NCBI GenBank assembly: GCA_012516785.1
Contig: JAAYWH010000092.1
Coordinates: forward strand, 1 to 39,496
DNA: 39,496 nt
Origin: Methanomicrobiales archaeon
GTDB taxonomy: Archaea; Halobacteriota; Methanomicrobia; Methanomicrobiales; Methanospirillaceae
Direction of reading: 5' to 3'
How positions within the stretch are numbered: position 1 is the first letter of the stretch; every line of letters starts with the position of its first letter. The position numbers and the translations under genes are program-made. Under the pieces are notes generated by a model. That model saw nothing but the letters and a program-made list of their open reading frames with translations, was not told where the DNA came from and did no database searches. Below are positions 16,511 to 25,409 of this stretch, piece after piece.

Positions 16511-18748
16511 TTGCCTTTCAAGCACCTCCTTGCCGGGATCATCTTCATCATCGTCATTATCCTCCTTCTCACCGGCATCTGGATCAATTACGAGAATTCG
16601 AAACATAATCTCGAGACGAATGCCGCTCGGCTTCGGGATATGACCGAATCCTACATAGATAACTCCTTCCAGCTGATCGATGCCGGGCTGAAGCTTTATG
16701 ATAATGCGTACAATAACCAGATGGAGCAGGCATTCTCGGTTGTGATGGCAGATTACAACAGGACAGGAGGGGATCCGTCCCGCATGGATCTCGAGACCTT
16801 GAAATCAGTGATTGGGGGCCTGGATATCTATGTGATCAATGACCGGTGTGTTATTGAATATTCGACTGTGCCAGCAGATGTAGGGCTCGATTTTGCGGTT
16901 ATTTATCCTGACTTCTGCACGTATCTCCATGAAATACGAAATACGTCAGGTTTTTACCCGGACCGGGTCGTCAAGGACTGGTCTTCGGGTACCTTGACGA
17001 AATACAGTTACATGCCGACATCTGACCATACATATATTCTAGAACTTGGGCTCAAAGCAGAGCAATTTGAAGGAGAACGAAGGGAACTGACCTACACTTC
17101 TGTAGTCGATCAGGTCAGGGAATTCAACCCGTACCTTGGAGAAGCGATCCTGTTCCAGAAACAGAAGAGGGCAATCGGAAATCCATCGTATATTCTCACC
17201 ACGGAGGATCATACCATTCTCGATTATATCCTCTGGGAAAACCGCACCAGTCAGGAGGTTCGTGACAACGAAAAAAAACGGACCATCTTCTGGCAGGTTA
17301 TCGATATGCGGGACTCTCGATACGCCTCAGACATGAGCATCTTTGCCAAGCTCACCTACAATGATGAGCTATTAACCAGTCAGCTGAACCAGCTGGCCCT
17401 CATGCATGCTGTGGTTGCCCTGCTTGTCATCGTTTCCGCTGGCTTCCTGGCAATCCTGGTCTCCCGGAAACTCTCCCGGCCGATCGAGCAGTTGGTCGAA
17501 GATGTTGATACGATCGCTGGTGGTGATCTCGACCATAAGGTCAGGCCGGTTTCCGGGTATGAGCTCTCCAATCTTGCCGAGAAGATCCAGTTCATGATTG
17601 AAAAATTGAAGGAGCAGATCAGAGAGTGTGAGATCAAAGAAAAAAGGTTCACCGACCTTGTGCAGCATCTGCCGCAGGGGGTCTTTGAGGCCGACAGTGC
17701 CGGAACCATCATGTATGCAAATCCAGCAGCCGTTGACCTCTTTGGATATACCCCGGAAGACCTCAAGGAGAAAATAAATATCCTTGATGTGCTGGTTCCT
17801 GAAGACCGGTTCCGGGCACAAGAGAATTTCAAGGCAGTCATCCACGGCGATAAGACTGAAGGTGGGGAGTACACCGGTCTCAGGAAAGATGGCAGCTCTT
17901 TTCCAATACTCATCTACAACACCGCACGAAAAGTCGATGGTGGGACCGTTCTGGGATCCCGGGGGACTATCATTGATATTTCCCGGTTAAAGGACATCGA
18001 GAGGGAAATACGCCAGCTGAATATAGACCTGGAACGCCGTGTCGCACACCGAACCATGGAGCTTGAGCAGGCGACCAGTGAGATGGAGGCATTCACCTAC
18101 TCAGTCTCCCATGACCTCAGGGCTCCTCTCCGATCTATCGAAGGTTATTCCTTCATCCTTCAGGAATCGTCTAAGTCCCGGTTGGATGCCAAGGAGCAGC
18201 ACTATATCGATGTGGTCCGGAAGAACATCGCCCTCATGGACAACCTGATCAATGGCCTCCTGAGCCTCTCCCGGATAGGCAGGCAGGATCTCAGCCGTGA
18301 ATGGATCGATCCGAAACCCCATATCATTGAGGTGGTTGCGGAGATGCTGGAACAAGTCCCGGACCGGCACATCGAGATCAGTGTTGGGGATTTGCCCCAA
18401 TGTTATGCAGATACGGTGATGCTCCGGCAGTTGTATGTGAACCTCATTGGAAATGCAGTAAAATTCACCCGGGATACCAGCAAGCCCCGCATCGAGATCG
18501 GGGCACTTGAGAGAGAGGCAGAGACGGTGTATTATGTCCAGGACAACGGGATAGGATTCGAGATGAAATATGCCGACCAGATCTTCAGACCATTCCAGCG
18601 GCTCCATAAACCGGATGAGTTTGAGGGGTCAGGCATCGGTCTTACTATTGTGGAACGTATTGTCCGGCGGCATGGGGGAAAGATCTGGGCTGAGAGTGAA
18701 CCCGGAAAGGGGGCAACCTTTTATTTCACTCTTAACGGTTCCCCCTGA
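16511..18748 (+). CDS. Membrane sensor histidine kinase (Cache-like sensor, HAMP, PAS)
   Basis: A 745-residue kinase in this frame. TM1 is at about 4-24, an extracytoplasmic double-Cache-like sensor at 25-295, TM2 at 298-318 and HAMP at 318-372 (RPIEQLVEDVDTIAGGDLDH). PAS is at about 380-495, then a coiled linker, and HisKA with SHDLRAPLR (H534). The HATPase has NLIGNAVKF (near 644), DNGIGFE and GSGIGLTIV (near 705). The first TTG (16511) has no spaced ribosome-binding site. A strong AGGAGGG at 16477 points to an in-frame ATC at 16490, which would add seven residues and match the N-terminal length of the paralog downstream, so translation may begin there. No response regulator is adjacent. 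It is the first of two tandem paralogs. Confidence 0.88.
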   Translation: MPFKHLLAGIIFIIVIILLLTGIWINYENSKHNLETNAARLRDMTESYIDNSFQLIDAGLKLYDNAYNNQMEQAFSVVMADYNRTGGDPSRMDLETLKSVIGGLDIYVINDRCVIEYSTVPADVGLDFAVIYPDFCTYLHEIRNTSGFYPDRVVKDWSSGTLTKYSYMPTSDHTYILELGLKAEQFEGERRELTYTSVVDQVREFNPYLGEAILFQKQKRAIGNPSYILTTEDHTILDYILWENRTSQEVRDNEKKRTIFWQVIDMRDSRYASDMSIFAKLTYNDELLTSQLNQLALMHAVVALLVIVSAGFLAILVSRKLSRPIEQLVEDVDTIAGGDLDHKVRPVSGYELSNLAEKIQFMIEKLKEQIRECEIKEKRFTDLVQHLPQGVFEADSAGTIMYANPAAVDLFGYTPEDLKEKINILDVLVPEDRFRAQENFKAVIHGDKTEGGEYTGLRKDGSSFPILIYNTARKVDGGTVLGSRGTIIDISRLKDIEREIRQLNIDLERRVAHRTMELEQATSEMEAFTYSVSHDLRAPLRSIEGYSFILQESSKSRLDAKEQHYIDVVRKNIALMDNLINGLLSLSRIGRQDLSREWIDPKPHIIEVVAEMLEQVPDRHIEISVGDLPQCYADTVMLRQLYVNLIGNAVKFTRDTSKPRIEIGALEREAETVYYVQDNGIGFEMKYADQIFRPFQRLHKPDEFEGSGIGLTIVERIVRRHGGKIWAESEPGKGATFYFTLNGSP

Positions 18749-18780
18749 ATTACCCTCCCTTTCTTTGAAAACGAGACGAT

Positions 18781-18800
18781 TCTCCTCATTATAGAGGAGA
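18781..18800. repeat. Inverted repeat between the two kinase genes
   Basis: TCTCCTC (18781-18787) and GAGGAGA (18794-18800) are perfect 7-bp arms around the A/T loop ATTATA. It lies 33 bases after the stop of kinase 1 and about 60 bases before the start of kinase 2, so it could be a 3' end hairpin for the first gene or an operator for the second. Confidence 0.45.
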
Positions 18801-18858
18801 TCTCCGGGACGATAGTATCATTACCATTACCCGGGAACAGAATGATAAGGAGAGGGGG

Positions 18859-21120
18859 ATGGGGAAGGACGCATTTCGTGGTTATCCGTTCTCGTACTAC
18901 CTGATTGGGGCTATCTTCCTCATACTCATGATAGCCGTAGCCGGGCTCATCGGTATCACCTATCTTTCCACCCATCGGACACTCGATGAGAATGCTGAAC
19001 TGGTCAAACTCCAATCAGAAAACAATATCGTCTCTCATTTCAGGTCCAAGGAAGAAGCACTCCGGTATTACGATGAAAGCCTGAACCAGCAGATGGAAGT
19101 TGCATTCCCTGCCTTCCTCCAGGAATATTCCCGGGCAGGCGGCGATCCTGCAAAGATGGATCTCGAGGCGGTGAAACAAAAGATCGGTGGGGAGATGGAC
19201 CTGTACGTGATCGATGATGCGGCAACCATCGTTGCCACCACCTATCCCCGGGAACTTGGCCTGAACTTTTCCGAATTTGCCCCCTATTTCGCCGATTACC
19301 TGGCCGGCATACGCATCTCATCCGGGTTCTTCCCGGACCGGATCGTCGGTGAAAAGAGTACGGGGGAATTGAGAAAATTTGCCTATATGCCAACCCCTGA
19401 CCACCGGTATATCCTCGAAGTTGGTATTTCAAACGTGACACCTCCGCTGAAATACCGGTACGTCGATGAAAACCTCCTCCGGAAGGTGAAGCAGTCCAAT
19501 CCCTACCTGGTGAATGTCCGGATCTTCGATTCGACGTTAAGGCAGAGCATCAATGACACTCCCGTCGAGGTGAGAGATCCCGCCCTTACCGCATTGCTCA
19601 GAGGAATTTTTACCAACCGGACAACTCTTACTCTTCCCAGCTCCTCTGAAGGAAACACCGTCAAGTATCTGTTCATCGATCTCAAAGACGCACGCTATGG
19701 CTCAGATGTGAGCCGGATTGTTGAGCTTACGTATAGCGATCAACCGATCCAAGCCGCGCTCAGAGAGAGTGCCCTCTTCCTGCTCTCACTGGGGTTGGCT
19801 GCCCTCGTTATCTGCAGTCTGCTTGCCATCATCGTGATCCGGACCCTTACCCGCCCCATCGGGACCATGGTGCAGGACGTGAACAGGATAGCAGAAGGAG
19901 ATCTTGACCATCCCATCACCCAGCCGATAAGCCAAGAACTCATCACCCTGGAAGAGAGTATCTCCTCGATGGTTGCACGATTGAAGACAATGATGGCTGA
20001 TCTCAAGGCTGAAGAAGAGCAGTACCGCACCCTTGTGCAGAGTGCCAACAGCATCATCCTCCGGTTCGATACCCGGGGAAATATCACCTTTATCAACGAT
20101 TATGCCCGGAAATTTTTCGGATTCGATACCGAGGAGATGATCGGGCGGAATGTTGTCGGGACTATCGTACCGGAATTTGGGAGTAACGGGGAGGATCTCT
20201 CCTTCAAGATCCTCGATCTCGCGGTCCACCCGGAAAAATACGAAGTGACTGAAAACGAGAATACGAAGAAGGATGGGAGCCGGGTATGGATCGCGTGGAC
20301 AAACCAGCCTTTGTTTGACGAGAAAGGGACGATTGTTGAGATTTTATCGATAGGGAATGATATCACCCGGTTACAAGAGGCAGAGCGGGAGATACAGGAG
20401 CTCAACAACGAGCTCGAGAACAGGGTACTCGAACGGACCCGGCAACTGACTGAGGTCAACAAGAACCTGGAATCCTTCACCTATACCATCTCCCATGATC
20501 TCCGGGCTCCTTTAAGGGCCATCTCCGGGTATTCCTCCCTCCTTATGCAGGATCTCAAAGACCTCCCGGAAAAAGACCAAAAATACCTTGAATCGCTCCG
20601 GCAGAATGCCCACGAGATGGGCAGGCTGATCGATGACCTCCTCGCCTTTTCGCGACTGAGGATGAGGACCCTTGAGAAGGAGACCGTTCAGCCTTCCGTC
20701 ATGGTAAGAGAGATCCTCCGCGAGATCAGGAAAGACCCCGCATTCGCAAAGGTGGAATTCAAAGTGGGCGAGCTCCCCCCCTGCCAGGCAGATCCGGGGT
20801 TATTAAAACAGGTGTATGCAAACCTCATCGGGAACGCAGTAAAGTATTCACAGAAGAGGGCAGCTCCGCTTGTGGAGATCGGCTCCCTGACACGGGACGG
20901 GCAGCTGATGTACTTTGTCAGGGATAACGGGATCGGGTTTGATATGAAATACTCAGAAAAGATCTTCGGGGTATTCGAGAGGCTGCAGAATTCTGATGAG
21001 TATGAGGGCACGGGGATTGGCCTTTCGATCGTCCATCGGATTGTGGAGATGCACGGGGGCCGCATCTGGGTAGAATCCGAGGTGGACAAGGGCACAACGT
21101 TCTATTTCTCCTGCTGGTAG
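18859..21120 (+). CDS. Membrane sensor histidine kinase, tandem paralog
   Basis: A 753-residue kinase with the same layout as the gene before it: TM1 at about 12-34, Cache-like sensor to about 290, TM2 near 295-325, and HAMP (RPIGTMVQDVNRIAEGDLDH). Then follow PAS with a PAC tail, HisKA SHDLRAPLR (H546), and the HATPase boxes NLIGNAVKY, RDNGIGFD and GTGIGLSIV. The two sensor domains share the pattern M-E-x-A-F, GGDP-x-x-MDLE, GF-x-PDR and YMPT-x-DH-x-YILE, so they arose by duplication but differ along much of their length and may read related but different ligands. ATG at 18859 follows AAGGAGAG, a strong ribosome-binding site. It probably acts through a response regulator encoded elsewhere. 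Confidence 0.9.
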   Translation: MGKDAFRGYPFSYYLIGAIFLILMIAVAGLIGITYLSTHRTLDENAELVKLQSENNIVSHFRSKEEALRYYDESLNQQMEVAFPAFLQEYSRAGGDPAKMDLEAVKQKIGGEMDLYVIDDAATIVATTYPRELGLNFSEFAPYFADYLAGIRISSGFFPDRIVGEKSTGELRKFAYMPTPDHRYILEVGISNVTPPLKYRYVDENLLRKVKQSNPYLVNVRIFDSTLRQSINDTPVEVRDPALTALLRGIFTNRTTLTLPSSSEGNTVKYLFIDLKDARYGSDVSRIVELTYSDQPIQAALRESALFLLSLGLAALVICSLLAIIVIRTLTRPIGTMVQDVNRIAEGDLDHPITQPISQELITLEESISSMVARLKTMMADLKAEEEQYRTLVQSANSIILRFDTRGNITFINDYARKFFGFDTEEMIGRNVVGTIVPEFGSNGEDLSFKILDLAVHPEKYEVTENENTKKDGSRVWIAWTNQPLFDEKGTIVEILSIGNDITRLQEAEREIQELNNELENRVLERTRQLTEVNKNLESFTYTISHDLRAPLRAISGYSSLLMQDLKDLPEKDQKYLESLRQNAHEMGRLIDDLLAFSRLRMRTLEKETVQPSVMVREILREIRKDPAFAKVEFKVGELPPCQADPGLLKQVYANLIGNAVKYSQKRAAPLVEIGSLTRDGQLMYFVRDNGIGFDMKYSEKIFGVFERLQNSDEYEGTGIGLSIVHRIVEMHGGRIWVESEVDKGTTFYFSCW

Positions 21121-21326
21121 CGAACGCACGATTGCCGGGAATAGTACGAATAAGAGGAGATTGGCGATGGTACTGTTTTTTCCTGATCACACTATCACCT
21201 GCGAATGCCCTGACCCTCTCGGTTCATTCCACTCTCTCCTGAAATCGGGTCATGGAGAACCGTACTACCGCCCTCGTGGAGAGAGCCCCGCTGCTCCTCC
21301 CCCAACGGCTCGGCATCGATGCGGCG

Positions 21327-22238
21327 CTATACCCACTGATCAAGGACCCGGAGGATCTCCATGATAGCATCCCCATGGGAAGGTCCATACCCTCCCTCAA
21401 GAACGAGAGCCGGGGGCTTCCTGGCACCAGAGCATACCAGTTCTGTGAGCAAGCCAAAGTCACCCGGCTCCAGATTCATTCCCCCGAGCGGGTCGTCGGC
21501 AAGCGGATCCTGCCCTGCCGAGATCAGGATCAGGTCAGGGTCAAACGAGCAGACAGCAGGGAGGATCTCCTCCTGGAAAACCTGGAGATATGCATCACTC
21601 CCTGATCCGGCAGGGAGCGGGACATTTACCGTGCATCCTTCCCCCGCGCCGCTTCCTGTCTCTTCCCTGCGCCCGGTGCCAGGGTAGAAGGGTGAGCGGT
21701 GCACGGAGCAGTAGAGTACCCGGTCCGAGTCATAGAACATCGCCTGGGTCCCGTTCCCATGGTGGACATCCCAGTCGATGATGGCAACCTGGGATACCCG
21801 CGTGAGAGACCAGGCAGCAGCAACAGCGACGTTGTTGAGGAGGCAGAATCCCATCCCGTACACCGGGCCTGCATGGTGGCCGGGAGGACGGACTACGGCG
21901 AATGCCGGCCGGCCTGAGAGTGCCTCTTCTGCCGCCGCTATCGCTGCACCGGCCGCATATCGTGCCGCGTCCCAGGAGCCGGATACAACGTAGGTGTCCG
22001 AATCCAGGAAGGCGACACCTCCTGGACGGCATCGGCCTGACAGGTCTTCGAGCCGGGAAAGGTATTCCGGCATATGCACCCGGAGGAGATCATCCATGGA
22101 GACGGGAGGAGCCTTGAGACCGATCCTGCCGCCGGGGAGAATGGATCTGATCTGCTCCATCCGCTGTTCTGACTCGGGATGACCTTTCAGATCATGGCAG
22201 ATCGACTGATCGTTCAGGACCAGAATACAGGGGGACAT
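21327..22238 (-). CDS. Histone deacetylase family / acetylpolyamine amidohydrolase-like
   Basis: A 303-residue zinc-dependent deacetylase. All catalytic elements of the HDAC superfamily are visible: RPPGHHA (the tandem His charge relay), DWDVHHGNGTQ (Asp and His zinc ligands), SAGQDPLADDPLGGM (third zinc ligand Asp) and the catalytic Tyr in LEGGYG. The open frame extends to 22550, but that part overlaps msrA on the other strand. ATG at 22238 starts MSPCILVLND as expected, and a TATA box at 22266-22275 fits a leaderless transcript. Archaeal members may act on acetylated polyamines or proteins. The nearby ornithine-decarboxylase-like gene makes the polyamine option attractive but unproven. It is divergent from msrA. 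Confidence 0.88.
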   Translation of the reverse strand: MSPCILVLNDQSICHDLKGHPESEQRMEQIRSILPGGRIGLKAPPVSMDDLLRVHMPEYLSRLEDLSGRCRPGGVAFLDSDTYVVSGSWDAARYAAGAAIAAAEEALSGRPAFAVVRPPGHHAGPVYGMGFCLLNNVAVAAAWSLTRVSQVAIIDWDVHHGNGTQAMFYDSDRVLYCSVHRSPFYPGTGRREETGSGAGEGCTVNVPLPAGSGSDAYLQVFQEEILPAVCSFDPDLILISAGQDPLADDPLGGMNLEPGDFGLLTELVCSGARKPPALVLEGGYGPSHGDAIMEILRVLDQWV

Positions 22239-22265
22239 TCCATACGGGAAGATACAGGGAGGGGG

Positions 22266-22275
22266 TATAAAAATA
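22266..22275 (-). promoter_or_regulatory. TATA box for the HDAC-family gene
   Basis: The minus strand reads TATTTTTATA about 28-37 bases before the ATG at 22238. This predicts transcription starting within a few bases of the start codon, and supports 22238 over longer starts. Confidence 0.6.
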
Positions 22276-22379
22276 TCGGCGCCCTTCCAGATCCCTGCGC
22301 AGAGGGGCGGGACTGACCTCGTTGTATCGGGCAGGGCTGCACCGCAACGTCCATCTTTTCCGGCGCCACATATGCAACC

Positions 22380-22859
22380 ATGGAAGACAGCCAGCATGGC
22401 GAGATGGCAACGTTTGCTGCCGGGTGTTTCTGGGATGTCGAGGCAGAGTTCCGCAGGAGGGCGGGCGTTATTGCCACCAGAGTGGGGTATACCGGGGGAG
22501 ATGTTTCCGATCCCACCTATGAACAGGTCTCCTCCGGAGATACAGGGCATGTCGAGGCCGTCCAGGTGGTGTTTGATCCCGCCCGTATCCCGTATAGCGA
22601 TCTGCTCAGCCTCTTTTGGGGCATCCTTGACAGGTCACCTGGGATGGATGAGAACCAGAGGCCTGTCATTTTTTATCACTCACCAGAACAGGAGGCGGCA
22701 GCAGAGGATTTTTTAAAGAGGATTATGAGAACTCCGGGTGTCCCGGTTCCTGTTGAGGTACGCCCCGCAGGAACGTTCTGGGAGGCAGAAGAGAACCACC
22801 AGCACTATTATGAAAAGTGCGGACAGGGATATGGAACATCAACCAAGTTCTGGGGATGA
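22380..22859 (+). CDS. msrA: Peptide methionine-S-sulfoxide reductase MsrA
   Basis: A 159-residue enzyme that repairs oxidised methionine (S-epimer) in proteins. The catalytic GCFW is at residues 15-18, followed by the EAEFRR segment, VGYTGG, GHVEAVQV and NHQHYYEK near the C-terminus, all standard for MsrA. A cysteine near the end (EKCGQGYG) could resolve the sulfenic acid. An internal ATG at 22404 (MATFAAGCFW) is a possible shorter start; neither has a clear ribosome-binding site. It is divergent from the HDAC gene over about 140 bases. No MsrB gene is seen nearby. Confidence 0.95.
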   Translation: MEDSQHGEMATFAAGCFWDVEAEFRRRAGVIATRVGYTGGDVSDPTYEQVSSGDTGHVEAVQVVFDPARIPYSDLLSLFWGILDRSPGMDENQRPVIFYHSPEQEAAAEDFLKRIMRTPGVPVPVEVRPAGTFWEAEENHQHYYEKCGQGYGTSTKFWG

Positions 22860-23075
22860 CCTCCCTCATGCCACTCTTCGACAGCGTGTGGCCCTCACCA
22901 CGATGGCCAACGAAGCGATAGCCATATCGGTGGCCATCAGGACCCTGAAGAAATTACCCGATGCCATAAAAGGCCACACACACCTACCATCACAATGAAG
23001 GAGGCATTTTTCCTTTTCCCATGTGGTGGTTGCCGTCCGATCGATCATCACCTATAAAAATGCCGGGTTATATCG

Positions 23076-23094
23076 AAAAAAGGATTTGAAAAAA
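23076..23094 (-). terminator. Two T6 tracts after the decarboxylase gene
   Basis: Just past the stop codon at 23098 the minus strand has two T6 runs (23094-23089 and 23081-23076) within a direct repeat of GAAAAAAGGAT on the plus strand. Oligo-T runs act as archaeal transcription terminators. Confidence 0.5.
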
Positions 23095-23097
23095 GGA

Positions 23098-24276
23098 TCA
23101 CTGGTTGATATTTACCACCTTTGCCGGGGGAAACCCGTTGAAATAGGTGGATGATGCAATCGAATAAGCCCCGATGTTTTCCGAGAAAACCAGGTCACCG
23201 ATATCGAGTTCCGGGAGCTCGGCCGACAGGGTGATCGTATCGAACGAATCGCAGGTCGGTCCGAAGACCGCGGAGAGCTGCCGTTCCCCGGGCTTGAAGG
23301 AGAGGACCGGGTAGGTGCAGTGGTCAAAGATCTGCCCGGAATAGGTATGGTACACCCCGTCATTGATGTAATAGCACGGCTTTCCATCCCGGATAGTCTT
23401 TCCCACGACCTTTGCCACCAGCGTGCAGGCATTGGCCACGAGGAATCGCCCCGGTTCCGCAAGGATCTGCATATCGGGGGGGAACAGCCGTTTGATCTCT
23501 GCATTCAGCTTCTTTGCTAACGTCCTCAGGGATTTAACCCCCGGGTGATACTTCACCGGGAACCCTCCCCCAATATCAAGGATCCGTATCTTCCGGTCCA
23601 GCCGGGACTCAGCTTCATCGATGATATTGGCTGACAACTGGAGCGCCTGCATGTAATTTTCAAAATTGGTACACTGGCTGCCGACATGGAAGCTCAGGCC
23701 TTCAACGATCAGGTCCATCCCGAACGCCTCCTCGATCAGGTCCACTGCTTCGCCTGGATCAGCCCCAAACTTTGAGGAGAGCTCCACCATCGAGCCGGTG
23801 TTTGGCACCCGGAGCCGGAGCACGAGGCCGGCATGCGGGGCATACTGCCGGATCTTTTTTAATTCCTCGTGGTTGTCAAACGTCACCAGGGGCTTATACT
23901 GGTCGAGGACCTGGAGGGTCTCGATCGGTTTTATCGTATTGGCATAGATGATCTTGTCCCAGATCCAGTCCAGCCGTTCATTTTCGGGCATGCCCTTGAT
24001 ATTCTCGTAGACGATCATGAACTCGGGGAGGGAAGCAACATCGAAACTGCCCCCCAGGTCATAAAGGGTCTTCACAATCGACGGGGTGGAATTTGCCTTG
24101 ACCGCGAAGTAGACCTGGACATCGGGCATGTACTGCCTGAACTCCCGGTAATTCTGCCGTATCTTTTCATGGTCGATGACAAAGATCGGGGTACCATGTT
24201 CGCGTGCCAGTTCCTGCAGCAGCTTCTTCTTTGCCCGGCTTATCGGAGCAGACTCATCACACCGTTCCTTTTTCAT
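23098..24276 (-). CDS. Type III PLP-dependent (ornithine-like) decarboxylase
   Basis: A 392-residue fold-type III decarboxylase of the alanine-racemase/ODC family, which would make a diamine such as putrescine from ornithine. The PLP lysine is K60 in YFAVKANS. The PLP phosphate site is DIGGGFP and the following region has EPGRFLV. The active-site cysteine is in GPTCDSFD (C342); this CDxxD pattern with the Gly-Pro-Thr lead is typical of ornithine/lysine decarboxylases rather than diaminopimelate decarboxylase (CESxD). The frame extends upstream to 24531; ATG at 24276 fits family length, and ATG at 24321 is possible. It lies 250 bases downstream of a YkgJ gene on the same strand and is followed by T-tract terminators. 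Confidence 0.85.
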   Translation of the reverse strand: MKKERCDESAPISRAKKKLLQELAREHGTPIFVIDHEKIRQNYREFRQYMPDVQVYFAVKANSTPSIVKTLYDLGGSFDVASLPEFMIVYENIKGMPENERLDWIWDKIIYANTIKPIETLQVLDQYKPLVTFDNHEELKKIRQYAPHAGLVLRLRVPNTGSMVELSSKFGADPGEAVDLIEEAFGMDLIVEGLSFHVGSQCTNFENYMQALQLSANIIDEAESRLDRKIRILDIGGGFPVKYHPGVKSLRTLAKKLNAEIKRLFPPDMQILAEPGRFLVANACTLVAKVVGKTIRDGKPCYYINDGVYHTYSGQIFDHCTYPVLSFKPGERQLSAVFGPTCDSFDTITLSAELPELDIGDLVFSENIGAYSIASSTYFNGFPPAKVVNINQ

Positions 24277-24527
24277 TTCCTGTTCCCATCCCGGTCGATT
24301 TTCTGTACATGAGTGATTCATTGCACGAATAAGAATTTTTTGAATTGAGAAGGGATCACAGACTCCTTTCCGGGCAAGGAGGGCTTCTGAAGAGATGGGA
24401 CGATTGCCCGGGCAACCGGAATTGTGAAGATACAGGGGCGGTTCAATGTCACATGGGAACTTCTCACCCCTATTCAGGCTCACGGTTGGCAGGAACGGGA
24501 GGTATTCGTGAGACGATCGGTGATGTA

Positions 24528-25277
24528 TCAACAGAAGGACAGGGAGCTCATCCTCCCCACCCCGCCCGCCCCGACCACCTGTTCTTCCAGGCCTTGGTCG
24601 AAGTATACCATAATGGTCACCGGATCACCTGCGGCAGCCCGGTGTAATGACCGGGCATACTGGACCGGATCGTGATAGAGCCCCTCTTCCAGAAGATACC
24701 CTCGCATGAACTCAAGGAAGGTAATCTCGTGCATGAGCAGGGCATTCTCATACTCCCTTGTTTCCAGGGCGATACGGCGGCACTCTTCCGGTTGTATCCG
24801 GTGGCCTGAACGTCCATGCTGATACAACCTCGCGATAAAACGCCAGTCAGGGGTTCCCTGCTCATCCACAACCCTCCGGAGCATGTATGGGTATGTTCTG
24901 CAGACCATGAATCGGCGGGGGTAGATCCGGCACCTGCCATCCCGCAGGAACCAGCATGAACCGGCTGCGTCTCCCCTGGTCCGGAGCGAGTACCCTGAAA
25001 CATAGAAGGTGCCGTTCTGGTCACAGAACTCCGGGTCAGGAGCAGGAACAAGCGAGGAGGGATCGATTGACCGGGCAGCCTCTGCATCCCGGTCGAGCAG
25101 GAAGACATGGCCATTCCGGATCCGTGTACAGCACGCTCCGCACGAGATACAGCAAAAACCTGTCTCCCGTATTCGTTCTGCGAGATGGTCCAGGGGATAG
25201 GAGAAGAGACGGTTTCGCTCCTGGACGAGCGCAATGATCCGGCAGGAGAGCGGGAATTCGCCTGCAGAGTTCACCAT
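24528..25277 (-). CDS. YkgJ-family cysteine-cluster protein (1)
   Basis: A 249-residue protein with the YkgJ/CxxCxxCC zinc- or iron-cluster motif: C43-x2-C46-x2-C49-C50 (SCGACC), followed by GSCWFLRDGRC and PRRFMVCRTYP, the two further cysteine segments of the family. The C-terminal part is longer than in small YkgJ proteins and is mostly helical. The biochemical role is unknown; metal binding is expected. ATG at 25277 is preceded about 33 bases upstream by an A/T stretch GCATATCAT that could be a weak TATA box. It is one of three YkgJ-type genes in this window; they are divergent in sequence outside the cysteines. Confidence 0.8.
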   Translation of the reverse strand: MVNSAGEFPLSCRIIALVQERNRLFSYPLDHLAERIRETGFCCISCGACCTRIRNGHVFLLDRDAEAARSIDPSSLVPAPDPEFCDQNGTFYVSGYSLRTRGDAAGSCWFLRDGRCRIYPRRFMVCRTYPYMLRRVVDEQGTPDWRFIARLYQHGRSGHRIQPEECRRIALETREYENALLMHEITFLEFMRGYLLEEGLYHDPVQYARSLHRAAAGDPVTIMVYFDQGLEEQVVGAGGVGRMSSLSFC

Positions 25278-25409
25278 GCCGATAAGAGGGAGTGGGGCTG
25301 CGGGATGATATGCTTTTCCCGCTAAGGGAATCCGGAGATCTGTTCCAGGAAGAGAAGAACGATAGGTTTTCAGACCACGGGAAAGATACTAGGGATATCA
25401 CGATGCGAT

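Noticed and set aside
22866-23051. A 61-codon minus-strand frame between msrA and the decarboxylase gene
   Set aside because: Not recognisable and without a ribosome-binding site. A TATA-like stretch nearby (23051-23060) is not convincingly placed for it.
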